A DNA stretch of 38,208 nucleotides, from contig CAVJWU010000009.1 in assembly GCA_963653535.1 (NCBI GenBank), forward strand, positions 1-38,208, in the 5' to 3' direction. This document shows, piece by piece, positions 5,202-13,823 of the stretch. Each line of letters opens with the position of its first letter. Position 1 is the stretch's first letter. Source of the stretch: UBA3210 sp963653535. Lineage in GTDB: Bacteria > Bacillota_I > Bacilli_A > RFN20 > CAG-449. Position numbers and translations under genes: made by a program. The notes beneath the pieces were generated by a model. That model was not told the DNA's origin and searched no databases. It was given only the letters and a program-made list of their open reading frames with translations.

Positions 5202-7763
5202 ATGGAAAACAATTATACAGAAAAAGTTGTTAAGATTATTAATAGTTCAAGTGAAATCGCTAAAGATAATTTTTCTTGCGAAATAGATGTACCTCACGTT
5301 ATTAAGGCAATGCTTGATGATCCAGATTCAATGCTTAAAAACATTTTAGGCAAGATTCAAGCTCCTGTTGACCTATTCAAAGATACTGTCGAAGGATTTA
5401 TTAAGTCTAAAGCAAAGTCACAAAATGTTGATAACATTTATATTTCAACTGATTTTAATAACATGTTACATAATGCTGACAATTATCGTAAGGCATATGG
5501 AGATAAATTCATCTCAGTTGAACATTTAATATTAGCTATTTTTGATTCTAAACATTCCATTGTTAATAAACTATTACAAATTCCTAACTTTAATAAAAAG
5601 AAAGTGGAAAATGCGATTAAAGAATTAAGAGGCAACTCTAAAGTCGAAGATGAAAACCCAGAAGAAAAATACGAAGTATTAAAAAAATACGGTCGTAATT
5701 TAACTGATGATGTCGCAAAAGGTAAAATCGATCCTATTATTGGTCGAGATGAACAAATTAGAAGAGTGATGCAAATCCTCTGCCGTAAAACAAAGAATAA
5801 CCCTGTTTTAATCGGTGAACCTGGTGTTGGTAAAACCGCGGTTGTTGAAGGTTTAGCATGGCGTATCTTTAAAGGTGATGTACCTTTTACATTAAAAGAT
5901 AAAACAATCTTCGAACTAGACTTAGGTGCATTAATTGCTGGAGCAAAGTATCGTGGTGAATTTGAAGATCGTTTAAAAGCAGTCTTAAATGAAATTACTA
6001 AATCAGAAGGTAAAATCATTCTATTCATCGATGAAATTCATACACTTATTGGCGCAGGTAAAACTGACGGCGCGATGGATGCGGCTAACTTACTTAAACC
6101 TATGCTCGCTCGAGGAGAACTCCATTGTATCGGTGCAACAACATTAGATGAATATCGTAAATATATCGAAAAGGATGCTGCATTTGAAAGAAGAATGCAA
6201 AAGGTCTTGGTCGATGAACCAACTGTTGAAGATACAATCTCTATTTTAAGAGGTTTAAAAGAAAGATATGAATCTTATCACGGCGTTCAAATTCTCGACT
6301 CTGCCTTAGTCGCGGCAGCTACTTTATCAAATCGATATATTTCGGATCGTTTCCTTCCTGATAAAGCAATTGACCTAGTCGATGAAGCTTGTTCAGAAGT
6401 AAGAATGCAAATTGACTCTCTACCAACTGAACTAGATGAAATTAATCGTAAGTTAATGCAACTAGAAATTGAAAGAGTCTCAATTCAAAAAGAAGATTCT
6501 GATGAAGCTAAAAAACGTCTAGAAGAAATGGATAAAGAAATCGCGAACTTAAAGGAAGAACAAGCGAAATTTAACGCAAAATGGCAACTCGAAAAGCAAA
6601 AATTATCTTCTTCTAAAGATACAAAAGCAAAGCTCGAACAAGCTAAACTCGATTTAGAAAAAGCAATGCAAAATGCCGATTATGAAGAAGCAAGTAAAAT
6701 CCAATACAGCGTCATTCCTTCCTTAGAAAAACAAATTAAAGAATCACAAAAAAATGATGGTAATGACGAAAAGATGTTAGATGAAGTTGTTAACGAAGAT
6801 AACATTGCAAAAGTCATTTCTAAATGGACTAATATTCCAGTCACTAAATTAAAACAATCTGAATCGGCAAAGATCCTCTCTCTTGATGAAAAATTAAAAG
6901 AAAGAGTCATTGGTCAAGATGAAGCAATTAGAAAAGTTACTGATGCAATTATAAGAAACCGTGCAGGCATTAATGATGAGTCAAAACCAATTGGTTCCTT
7001 CCTCTTCTTAGGTCCTACTGGTGTTGGTAAAACAGAAATTGCAAAAGCTCTTGCAAGTAACCTATTTGATTCAGAGGCACAAATAATTCGAATTGATATG
7101 TCTGAATACATGGAAAAATTCTCCGTCTCGAGATTATTAGGTGCGCCTCCAGGATATGTAGGCTACGAAGAAGGTGGTCAATTAACAGAAGCGGTAAGAA
7201 GAAAGCCTTACTCTATTGTCTTACTAGATGAAATTGAAAAGGCTCACCCAGATGTCTTCAATATCTTATTACAAGTTCTTGATGATGGTCGATTAACTGA
7301 TTCACAAGGTCGAGTCGTTGATTTTAAAAATACTATTCTCATTATGACAAGTAATATTGGTAGTGAATACTTACTTAATGGTAATACGAAAGAAAATCAA
7401 GAAGCTGTCAAAAACGAATTAAAAACAAGATTCAAACCTGAATTCTTAAATAGAATTGATGAAATTATTTACTTTAATTCTCTTGATGATTCAGTTGTTA
7501 AGAAGATTGTTAATAAATTCATTAATGAGCTTGAACATCGTCTTGAAAAATTACAAATTACTATCTCATTATCAGATAAAGCACAAGAAGAAATCATCTC
7601 TCAAGGATTTGATAAAGTATATGGCGCACGTCCATTAAAACGTTATATCCAAAGAGAAATTGAAACTCCTCTTGCTAAAGAAATAATTAAAGGTACAATC
7701 AAAGAAAAATCAAAAGTTTATATTGATTTCGAAAATGATGGATACACTTTTAAAAACGAATAA
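5202..7763 (+). CDS. clpB: ATP-dependent disaggregase ClpB
   Basis: An 853-residue Hsp100 chaperone that, with DnaK, extracts polypeptides from aggregates. Order: Clp N-domain (~1-140); first AAA+ domain with GEPGVGKT at 205-212 and Walker B IILFIDE near 272; a long coiled-coil middle domain (~400-520, rich in Glu/Lys/Leu); second AAA+ domain with GPTGVGKT at 604-611; and the C-terminal GARPLKR motif near 808. The long middle domain separates it from ClpC, ClpE and ClpX. ATG 5202 is preferred to the in-frame upstream GTG/ATG codons because AAGGAGG (5187-5193) lies eight bases before it; the longer frame would start inside the CIRCE operator. It is a single gene between an HrcA-type control region and a terminator. 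Confidence 0.95.
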   Translation: MENNYTEKVVKIINSSSEIAKDNFSCEIDVPHVIKAMLDDPDSMLKNILGKIQAPVDLFKDTVEGFIKSKAKSQNVDNIYISTDFNNMLHNADNYRKAYGDKFISVEHLILAIFDSKHSIVNKLLQIPNFNKKKVENAIKELRGNSKVEDENPEEKYEVLKKYGRNLTDDVAKGKIDPIIGRDEQIRRVMQILCRKTKNNPVLIGEPGVGKTAVVEGLAWRIFKGDVPFTLKDKTIFELDLGALIAGAKYRGEFEDRLKAVLNEITKSEGKIILFIDEIHTLIGAGKTDGAMDAANLLKPMLARGELHCIGATTLDEYRKYIEKDAAFERRMQKVLVDEPTVEDTISILRGLKERYESYHGVQILDSALVAAATLSNRYISDRFLPDKAIDLVDEACSEVRMQIDSLPTELDEINRKLMQLEIERVSIQKEDSDEAKKRLEEMDKEIANLKEEQAKFNAKWQLEKQKLSSSKDTKAKLEQAKLDLEKAMQNADYEEASKIQYSVIPSLEKQIKESQKNDGNDEKMLDEVVNEDNIAKVISKWTNIPVTKLKQSESAKILSLDEKLKERVIGQDEAIRKVTDAIIRNRAGINDESKPIGSFLFLGPTGVGKTEIAKALASNLFDSEAQIIRIDMSEYMEKFSVSRLLGAPPGYVGYEEGGQLTEAVRRKPYSIVLLDEIEKAHPDVFNILLQVLDDGRLTDSQGRVVDFKNTILIMTSNIGSEYLLNGNTKENQEAVKNELKTRFKPEFLNRIDEIIYFNSLDDSVVKKIVNKFINELEHRLEKLQITISLSDKAQEEIISQGFDKVYGARPLKRYIQREIETPLAKEIIKGTIKEKSKVYIDFENDGYTFKNE

Positions 7764-7766
7764 TAA

Positions 7767-7797
7767 GGTCCGGTTATCTTAGATAACCGACCTTTTT
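7767..7797 (+). terminator. Intrinsic terminator of clpB
   Basis: CGGTTATC-TTA-GATAACCG forms an 8-bp stem, extended by GGT/ACC beyond a single bulged C, followed by five T. Confidence 0.9.
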
Positions 7798-7854
7798 ATT
7801 TATTTATGTAGTTTTTTTAAATTAAATATGGCACAATAGTTTGCGAGGAAATTT

Positions 7855-8541
7855 ATGAAACTGACTTTAGATTATTTACCAAATTATGAAAATATCAAAT
7901 TATATCAAGATAAAGATATGATTTGTATTAACACAGATACGATGGTTCTAGGAGAATTTCTTGAAGTAAAAAGAAAAGAAACTATTTTAGATATTGGAAC
8001 TAATAATGGTTCTTTACTTTTATATGCATCAAGATTTAATCCGACAAAATTAATTGGTATTGATATAAATAATGAAGCGCTTGAACTCGCTAAAAAGAAT
8101 TTAGATTTAAATAATATTACGCGTTATGAGCTACACAATGTTGATGCAAGGTCATATCGTAGTACTCCCGTTGACGTTATTGTTTGTAATCCACCTTATT
8201 TTAAGATGACACAAGATTCAATGAATTCTTCTTCATATATGGTTTTAGCGAAGCACGAAGATTCTTTACCTTTAGAAGATTTAGTTAATACGATTTCTAA
8301 GAATTTAAAAGATCAAGGTAAACTCTTCTTCTTGTATCAGTCGAGTAGGTTACAAGAATTAATTGAAATGTTTACAAAATATAAATTAAAAATTAAACTG
8401 CTCACCCCAGTTTATAATGTTAACAAAAATAACTCTAACGTCGTCTTAATAAAAGCGACTAAAGGAGGAAATTTAGGTTTAGAAATAACTAAGCCTATCT
8501 TAATAAAAGATATGAAAGTGGTTAAAGATGGAAATTATTAG
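7855..8541 (+). CDS. TrmN6-type tRNA adenine-N6 methyltransferase
   Basis: A 228-residue class I SAM-dependent methyltransferase. Motif I, ILDIGTNNG, lies at 44-52 and the catalytic NPPY of amino-group methyltransferases at 112-115. Size and architecture match the COG4123 family (E. coli TrmN6/YfiC, B. subtilis YabB), which methylates N6 of A37 in tRNA-Val. The start follows GAGGAA. The next gene begins 14 bases before this one's stop codon, so the two are translationally coupled. In B. subtilis the corresponding yrrNO genes are preceded instead by the O-methyltransferase trmR; the NPPY motif says this gene is not TrmR. The exact tRNA target is inferred from the family. Confidence 0.8.
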   Translation: MKLTLDYLPNYENIKLYQDKDMICINTDTMVLGEFLEVKRKETILDIGTNNGSLLLYASRFNPTKLIGIDINNEALELAKKNLDLNNITRYELHNVDARSYRSTPVDVIVCNPPYFKMTQDSMNSSSYMVLAKHEDSLPLEDLVNTISKNLKDQGKLFFLYQSSRLQELIEMFTKYKLKIKLLTPVYNVNKNNSNVVLIKATKGGNLGLEITKPILIKDMKVVKDGNY

Positions 8542-9400
8542 TTCAATTAAAAATTTAGATCATTATGAAGAAATTAAAGATTATGTTTCTAGCATCGTTT
8601 TAGGATGTAAATATTCTTTTTATGCAGATAATCGTTTTTCAATAGAAGAAATTAAATTAATCGCTTCTAAAGCTCATAAAGAAAATAAAAAAGTATTCGT
8701 TTTATTAAATAAAATAGTTCATGTTGAAGATACTGATATCATCTCTAGTTTCATCGATTCATTAATAAAAGAAAATGTTTATATCATCTATCAAGATTTA
8801 GGAATATTTCAAATGCTTAAAGAAAAATCTTATTTAGATAAAGGCATTTATAATCCTTTAACAATGATTACTAATTATATGGATTTATTAATGTATGAAG
8901 AAGAAGGTCCTCATGCAATCGGAGTAAGTAATGAAATTCCTTTAAAAGATATAAAAGAAATAACAACACATTCAAAAAATGTCTTTTATTTAGGTTACGG
9001 ATATCATCCAATGTATCAAACTTATCGCCCAATTGTTTCTTTGTATAAAGAGCACGCTAAACTAGAATTTGAAAATAAAAATCTCTTCGTACAAGAAGCA
9101 ACTAGAACGACTGATCGTTGCCCTATTGAAGAAAATGAATTTGGTAGCATCATTTTTAGAAACGGCGTAATCAATGTTTTAAAAGAAATTGAATTATTAA
9201 GTGATGTAAAATATTTATTTTTAGATGGAATATTCGTTAATAAAGATAAATTTAATGTCGTCATTAAAACTTATTACGAAGTTATAAATAATATTATTAC
9301 TAAAGAAGAAGGCCTAAAAGAAATTGAATCTTTAAAGATACAAGAAAATAACAATTTCATGTATGAAGATTCTGTTTATAACCCAAAGGAGTTTGAATAA
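8528..9400 (+). CDS. U32-family protein, TrhP1/YrrN-like
   Basis: A 290-residue short-form U32 protein. It begins with a TIM-barrel-like start, has a YLGYGYHPMYQTYRP segment near residue 157, and lacks the cysteine signature of the long form. In B. subtilis a similar short protein, YrrN (TrhP1), acts with YrrO (TrhP2) to hydroxylate U34 of tRNAs, using prephenate, forming 5-hydroxyuridine. The same order, short then long, is seen here. The start overlaps the previous gene by 14 bases and the stop overlaps the next start by one base (TAATG), indicating a tight operon and probably an obligate pair. It is often named as a peptidase, but no protease activity is implied. Confidence 0.75.
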   Translation: MEIISSIKNLDHYEEIKDYVSSIVLGCKYSFYADNRFSIEEIKLIASKAHKENKKVFVLLNKIVHVEDTDIISSFIDSLIKENVYIIYQDLGIFQMLKEKSYLDKGIYNPLTMITNYMDLLMYEEEGPHAIGVSNEIPLKDIKEITTHSKNVFYLGYGYHPMYQTYRPIVSLYKEHAKLEFENKNLFVQEATRTTDRCPIEENEFGSIIFRNGVINVLKEIELLSDVKYLFLDGIFVNKDKFNVVIKTYYEVINNIITKEEGLKEIESLKIQENNNFMYEDSVYNPKEFE

Positions 9401-10605
9401 TGAAAAAAATAGAATTACTTGCTCCTGCGGGAGATTTAGAAAAATTAAAAGTTGCGTTAATTTACGGCGCGGATGCTTGTTTTATTGGAGGAAGAGATTT
9501 TTCTTTAAGAAGTAAAGCGAGTAATTTCACTTTAGAAGAAATTAAAGAAGGTGTTGAATTCGCTCATAAATTAGGTAAAAAGATTCATGTTACCTGCAAT
9601 ATCGTTATGCACAATAATGATATTAAAGAATTAAAAGAATATCTTATCGCTTTAGATAATATTGGAGTTGATGCGATTATCACTTCTTCTTTATATATGG
9701 TAAAACTTGCAAAAAAATACACTTCTTTAGAATGTCATATTTCCACTCAACAATCGATTATGAACAAAAAAGCGATTGATTTCTTTATTTCCCAAGGCGC
9801 GGACCGTGTTGTTCTTGGCCGCGAATGTTCTTTAACTGATATAAAAGAAATTTGTAAAGATAAAAAATGTGAAGTCGAAGGATTTATTCATGGAGGCATG
9901 TGCTCTTCTTATTCTGGTAAATGTATGTTATCAAATGTCATGTGTAATCGTGATGCGAACCGTGGAGGATGCGCTTATTCATGTAGATGGAAATACAACC
10001 TTTATCAAGGTGATAAATTAGTCACTGAACAAGACGAGTTTTTTAAGATGTCATCAAAAGATTTATGCGCGATTGATTATATTCCAGAACTTATCGAATA
10101 TGGTCTAGATTCCTTAAAAATAGAAGGTAGAAGAAAAGCTTCTAATTATATTGCTTGCGTGGTTAAAGCATATCGACAAGCAATTGATGATTATTACGCA
10201 CATAAAGAAATGAATTTTAAAAAATATCATGAAGATATTTACAAATGTGAAAATAGACTTACTTCAACTGGTTTCTTACTCGGTAACGTAAAAGAAGAAC
10301 AAATGCTTTATAATCTCGATGAAAGATTAATTAAAATAGGTGATTATGTCGCATTAGTAAGAGATAGTGATGAAGAATATGCTTACGTAGAAATTCATAA
10401 TAAATTAGAATTAAATCATGCTTATTTAGTTCACTCTCCTCGCGAAGAAGATTATGAAATTACAATCGATGAAATGTTACAAGAAAACGTTTTACATCAA
10501 TTTGTCGTTCCAGTTTCAGTTGCAACTATTGGTAATCAAATCATTAAAATTAAGGTCAAGAAAAAAATAGAACCTTATTCAATTATTCGTCTAATTCGTG
10601 ATTAA
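9400..10605 (+). CDS. U32-family protein, TrhP2/YrrO-like tRNA U34 hydroxylation
   Basis: A 401-residue long-form U32 protein. It begins with IELLAPAGDLEKLKVAL, typical of the family, and carries the U32 signature EGFIHGGMCSSYSGKCMLS. Four cysteines at 168, 175, 191 and 195 match the set thought to hold a 4Fe-4S cluster in TrhP. The C-terminal ~80 residues form the small beta-rich domain common in these proteins. By analogy with E. coli TrhP and B. subtilis YrrO it should help convert U34 to 5-hydroxyuridine with prephenate as the required metabolite. The ATG overlaps the stop of the short partner, and AAGGAG sits nine bases upstream. A collagenase-like name in databases would be misleading. 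Confidence 0.85.
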   Translation: MKKIELLAPAGDLEKLKVALIYGADACFIGGRDFSLRSKASNFTLEEIKEGVEFAHKLGKKIHVTCNIVMHNNDIKELKEYLIALDNIGVDAIITSSLYMVKLAKKYTSLECHISTQQSIMNKKAIDFFISQGADRVVLGRECSLTDIKEICKDKKCEVEGFIHGGMCSSYSGKCMLSNVMCNRDANRGGCAYSCRWKYNLYQGDKLVTEQDEFFKMSSKDLCAIDYIPELIEYGLDSLKIEGRRKASNYIACVVKAYRQAIDDYYAHKEMNFKKYHEDIYKCENRLTSTGFLLGNVKEEQMLYNLDERLIKIGDYVALVRDSDEEYAYVEIHNKLELNHAYLVHSPREEDYEITIDEMLQENVLHQFVVPVSVATIGNQIIKIKVKKKIEPYSIIRLIRD

Positions 10606-10608
10606 AAT

Positions 10609-10639
10609 TTGTTACAAAAGAAATTAGATGTGCTAAAAT
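10609..10639 (+). promoter_or_regulatory. Possible promoter of the cytidylate-kinase-like gene
   Basis: TGCTAAAAT (TAAAAT at 10634-10639 with an extended TG) lies 26 bases before the ATG. Upstream TTGTTA (10609) is 19 bases away and TTACAA (10612) is 16 away. The gene may still also be read from the preceding operon, as no terminator intervenes. Confidence 0.4.
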
Positions 10640-10664
10640 ATTCTTAGAAAAGAGGTAAAAATTT

Positions 10665-11258
10665 ATGATTATTACTATTGGTAGAGAATATGGTTCCGGG
10701 GGACATTATATTGCTGAAGAACTTGCAAAAAGATTAAATATTCCTGTTTATGATCGTCAAATTATTGAAGAAGTTGTAAAAAGAAGTAACTTTGCACCAG
10801 AATTTGTTAAATCAAATGAAGAAAAAGTTCATTCTTTCTTTGATTCATTCTTCGGAGGTCAATTATCAGTAACTGATAATTTATTTATCGCCGAAACTAA
10901 TGCAATTAAAGAACTCGCTGAAAAAGGTGATGCAATATTTGTCGGTAGATGTGCAGATTATGTTTTAAAAGATAAAAAAGATTTAATTAAAATCTTCATT
11001 CAAGCATCGATGGAATCAAAAATTGATCGTATTACAAAATATTACGGTATTGAAAAATCTATCGCCGAAGATAAAATTGTCAAAACTAATAAAGCACGTG
11101 CAAGATACCATAACTACTTCACCGATACTAAATGGGGTAGAAGTTATGATTATGACTTACTCGTTTCAAGTGATATCGGCGTAAGCGAAACTGTTGATGT
11201 ATTAGAATTATTCATTAAACATAAAAAAGCTCAATTAGATAAGAAAAATGCTGAATAA
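10665..11258 (+). CDS. Cytidylate kinase-like protein
   Basis: A 197-residue P-loop kinase of the cytidylate-kinase-like family (Pfam Cytidylate_kin2 type). The N-terminus reads IITIGREYGSGGHYIAEELAKRL, with the family's variant P-loop GREYGSGGH at 6-14 in place of GxxxxGKS. Further on, NEEKVHSFFDSF and FVGRCADYVL match the family pattern. True Cmk is longer and has a different substrate region, so the real substrate is unknown. It follows the TrhP-like pair by 59 bases. In B. subtilis the uridine kinase gene udk follows yrrNO, so a different nucleoside-kinase-like gene holds that place here. It ends at a two-way terminator facing tyrA. Confidence 0.75.
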   Translation: MIITIGREYGSGGHYIAEELAKRLNIPVYDRQIIEEVVKRSNFAPEFVKSNEEKVHSFFDSFFGGQLSVTDNLFIAETNAIKELAEKGDAIFVGRCADYVLKDKKDLIKIFIQASMESKIDRITKYYGIEKSIAEDKIVKTNKARARYHNYFTDTKWGRSYDYDLLVSSDIGVSETVDVLELFIKHKKAQLDKKNAE

Positions 11259-11262
11259 AAAT

Positions 11263-11290
11263 AAAACAAGGTCATATGTGACCTTGTTTT
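11263..11290. terminator. Two-way terminator between convergent genes
   Basis: AAAACAAGGTCA and TGACCTTGTTTT form a perfect 12-bp stem with a TATG loop. T-runs follow it on both strands, so it ends the kinase-like gene and the aro-tyrA operon. It overlaps the last base of the tyrA stop codon. Confidence 0.9.
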
Positions 11291-12132
11291 TATTTATCAA
11301 AGTTTTCTCTTCTTTCCTTACTTGTTTTAAATAATTTTACTAATCCTTCTTTATCTTCTGAATTTATTTTATCTTTTATATCTTCCATAACGGAAATAAA
11401 ATCATCAATATCCTGCGTTAGATATTCTTTATTTAAGAAAAATAATTCGCTCCAAAGTTCTGGATTAATTTTCGCGATTCTTGTTAAATCACGAAATGAA
11501 TCACCAGTATACGCTACTAAATGGTTAGATTCTTTTACATTCATTAAACTCACCGCGATAACATGAGGAAGTTGTGATAAAAATGAAATCATTTTATCAT
11601 GTTCTTCAATTCCTAATTTTTCAATGAATTTAAATTTAAGTTCTTGACCTAAGGTAAAAGCAAAATCTTCTCCACGTGAGGTATTTTTATTAGTTGGAAC
11701 AATGATTAAATTCGCTCCAACAAAAAGATCTTTAACATAATTTGTTACACCAACTTTTTCTTTTCCACACATTGGATGAAGAGAAATAAATTCTTGTTCA
11801 CTACCTAATAATTCTTGAACTTCATTTACTATACCTGACTTAACGCCAGTTATATCACTCAATAAAACATCTTTTTTAAAATTATCTAAGTTATTTTTTA
11901 TAAAACTAACAACACTGTTAGGATAAATACAAAGAATAATATAATCGCCATTTTTTAATATTTTTTTATTAGAAATGTCATTTTTAATAATACCTTCTTT
12001 ATAAGCAAATTTAATAGATTCATCATTTAAATCATAACCATAAACTGAATAACCTAAACTAGATAAAGAATAGGCCAGTGATCCACCCATTAAGCCTAAA
12101 CCAACAATTACAATATTTTTTAATTTGTCCAT
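11290..12132 (-). CDS. tyrA: Prephenate dehydrogenase
   Basis: A 280-residue NAD-dependent enzyme turning prephenate into 4-hydroxyphenylpyruvate, the last committed step before tyrosine. The dinucleotide site GLGLMGGS is at 11-18. The catalytic histidine lies in SLHPMCGKE (H119). The all-helical dimer domain follows, with HDKMISFLSQLPHVIA. There is no chorismate mutase domain at either end, and no ACT domain. It is last in the aro operon, three bases after aroA, and its stop codon touches the terminator. Prephenate must be made by a chorismate mutase encoded elsewhere. Confidence 0.93.
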   Translation of the reverse strand: MDKLKNIVIVGLGLMGGSLAYSLSSLGYSVYGYDLNDESIKFAYKEGIIKNDISNKKILKNGDYIILCIYPNSVVSFIKNNLDNFKKDVLLSDITGVKSGIVNEVQELLGSEQEFISLHPMCGKEKVGVTNYVKDLFVGANLIIVPTNKNTSRGEDFAFTLGQELKFKFIEKLGIEEHDKMISFLSQLPHVIAVSLMNVKESNHLVAYTGDSFRDLTRIAKINPELWSELFFLNKEYLTQDIDDFISVMEDIKDKINSEDKEGLVKLFKTSKERRENFDK

Positions 12133-12135
12133 AAG

Positions 12136-13383
12136 TTAATCTCTTTCTAGTTTAGCTAAATCAAATAAGAAAGTCGGATAAGATTTATCTAAACATTTCG
12201 CATCATCAATATAAAAATCAATATTGAATAAGATAATTTTTAAAGCCATGAAGATACGATGATCATTAAAAGATTTTAATTCATCACCTTTATAAACAAT
12301 TTTTGAAGGATAAATCGTCACTTCATTATCTTTTAAATCATATTTTACGCCTAATAAATTTAAATTGTAGAGCATTGCTTCAACACGGTCAGATTCTTTT
12401 ATTCTTAATCTTTCAATATCTTTTAATGTAATCGGAGATTCACTAAAAGAAGAAATACCCATTAAAATTGGTCCTAAATCAGGGCAAGCATCTAATGAGA
12501 TAACTCCTCCGTGAAGAGAAGATTTTTCAATAACTAAATCATCATTTTCAAAATATAAATTAGCTCCTAAACGAAGTAAAATATCAATCATTTGTTTATC
12601 AGGTTGAAATGAATTTCTTTTGATATTTTTAATTCTTATTCCTCCGTTAATTACACCTAGTCCCATGAAAAAAGCAGCTTGTGAAAAATCAGGTTCGACT
12701 TCATAATTACTCAAAGTAAAATCATTACAAGGATTAACATAAATCGTTTTTTCTTCTAGATTAAATATGATTTTACCACCAAATTTATTAATGGTATTAA
12801 TGCTCATTAAAATATAATCTAATGATGATATTTTATGATTAATCTTAATCGTTGAAGGTGTTTCTAAGGTTACTAACGAAAGTAATAAGCCAGTAATAAA
12901 TTGACTTGAAATATTTCCATCTACTTCATAATTTCCTGATTTTAAAGACCCTTCTAAGACAAATTTATTATCTTCTTGAATAAATTTAATATTTTGTTCA
13001 TTAAAGATTTTTAAATAAACATCTAAAGGACGTTTACTTAAACGACCTTGAGTAATAAAGGTAGTTTTTTTAGAAAAAATAGAACATATTGGAATTAAAA
13101 AACGAAAAGTAGAACCTGATTCAAGTACATTAAGAGTTGCTTCGTTATTAAATTTAATTCCTTCTTTAACATAAACGATGCTTCTTTCTTCATCAGAAAT
13201 AATTTTTGCACCTAAAGAAATTAATGAATTTATTGTCGCTTTAACATCATTAGAAAAATAGACATTAGAAATAGTTACTTCATGTTTAGATAATGAAGCT
13301 AAAATAAGCGCGCGATGCGCATCACTTTTTGAACTAATAGGCGAATAAATCCCTTGATAAGTATGTCCTAATAATTTAATCAT
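12136..13383 (-). CDS. aroA: 3-phosphoshikimate 1-carboxyvinyltransferase (EPSP synthase)
   Basis: A 415-residue enzyme that joins phosphoenolpyruvate to shikimate-3-phosphate. Motifs: the N-terminal ISSKSDAHRALI with active Lys near 19, ESGSTFRFLIPI at 88-99 (in place of the NAGTAMRPL of the class I enzyme), RLRIKESDRV, and C-terminal FNDHRIFMAL. Length is close to the usual ~425. Its ATG overlaps the aroQ stop as ATGA. Preceding it in the operon are the enzymes that make its substrate. Confidence 0.94.
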   Translation of the reverse strand: MIKLLGHTYQGIYSPISSKSDAHRALILASLSKHEVTISNVYFSNDVKATINSLISLGAKIISDEERSIVYVKEGIKFNNEATLNVLESGSTFRFLIPICSIFSKKTTFITQGRLSKRPLDVYLKIFNEQNIKFIQEDNKFVLEGSLKSGNYEVDGNISSQFITGLLLSLVTLETPSTIKINHKISSLDYILMSINTINKFGGKIIFNLEEKTIYVNPCNDFTLSNYEVEPDFSQAAFFMGLGVINGGIRIKNIKRNSFQPDKQMIDILLRLGANLYFENDDLVIEKSSLHGGVISLDACPDLGPILMGISSFSESPITLKDIERLRIKESDRVEAMLYNLNLLGVKYDLKDNEVTIYPSKIVYKGDELKSFNDHRIFMALKIILFNIDFYIDDAKCLDKSYPTFLFDLAKLERD

Positions 13384-13823
13384 TTCTTACTTAAATACTC
13401 CTTTAAATAATCAATCGCTAATAAATAGCCCTCCATTCCTTTACCTAAAATAGAATGAATTGAAGCTTCTTTAATATAGGAAATATGGCGATAGTTTTCA
13501 CGTTCATAAATATTAGAAAGATGAACTTCGATAGTAGGAATTGCGCTACCTTTAAGCGCGTCCATAATCGCGATTGAAGTATGAGTATAACCTCCTCCAT
13601 TAATAATTATTCCATCAACCTTATTAAAATAAGCTTCTTGAATTTTATCAATAATACAACCTTCATGATTAGATTGAAATATTTCTAGATTCACCCCTAC
13701 TTTGAGCGCATATTCATTACACATATTAACTAAATCATCATAAGTTTTATTGCCGTATATTTCTTTTTGTCTAATGCCAAGAAAATTAATATTTGGCCCA
13801 TTAATAATGAGAATTTTTAGCAT
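13380..13823 (-). CDS. aroQ: Type II 3-dehydroquinate dehydratase
   Basis: A 147-residue enzyme removing water from 3-dehydroquinate. It shows the type II pattern: NGPNINFLG at 8-16, the catalytic Tyr in KEIYGN, NGGGYTHTSIA (the usual NPGAYTHTS with two changes) and EVHLSNIYERENYRH. The usual motif has His after SNI; here it is Tyr, a mild departure. It starts 23 bases before the aroE-aroK stop, so the two frames overlap. It ends in TGA overlapping the aroA start, which shows TGA is a true stop in this organism. Confidence 0.93.
   Translation of the reverse strand: MLKILIINGPNINFLGIRQKEIYGNKTYDDLVNMCNEYALKVGVNLEIFQSNHEGCIIDKIQEAYFNKVDGIIINGGGYTHTSIAIMDALKGSAIPTIEVHLSNIYERENYRHISYIKEASIHSILGKGMEGYLLAIDYLKEYLSKK

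Noticed and set aside
5483..6028. 181-codon minus-strand frame inside clpB
   Set aside because: It lies opposite a well-conserved part of ClpB, has no ribosome site, and its protein is a low-complexity Ser/Leu shadow.
6680..7111. Two minus-strand frames (6680-6910 and 6914-7111) inside clpB
   Set aside because: Antisense shadows of the ClpB middle and second ATPase domains.
7456..7638. 60-codon plus-strand frame in another phase of clpB
   Set aside because: Fully inside ClpB, no ribosome site, no family features.
9022..9264. 80-codon minus-strand frame inside the TrhP1-like gene
   Set aside because: Antisense shadow with no initiation signal.
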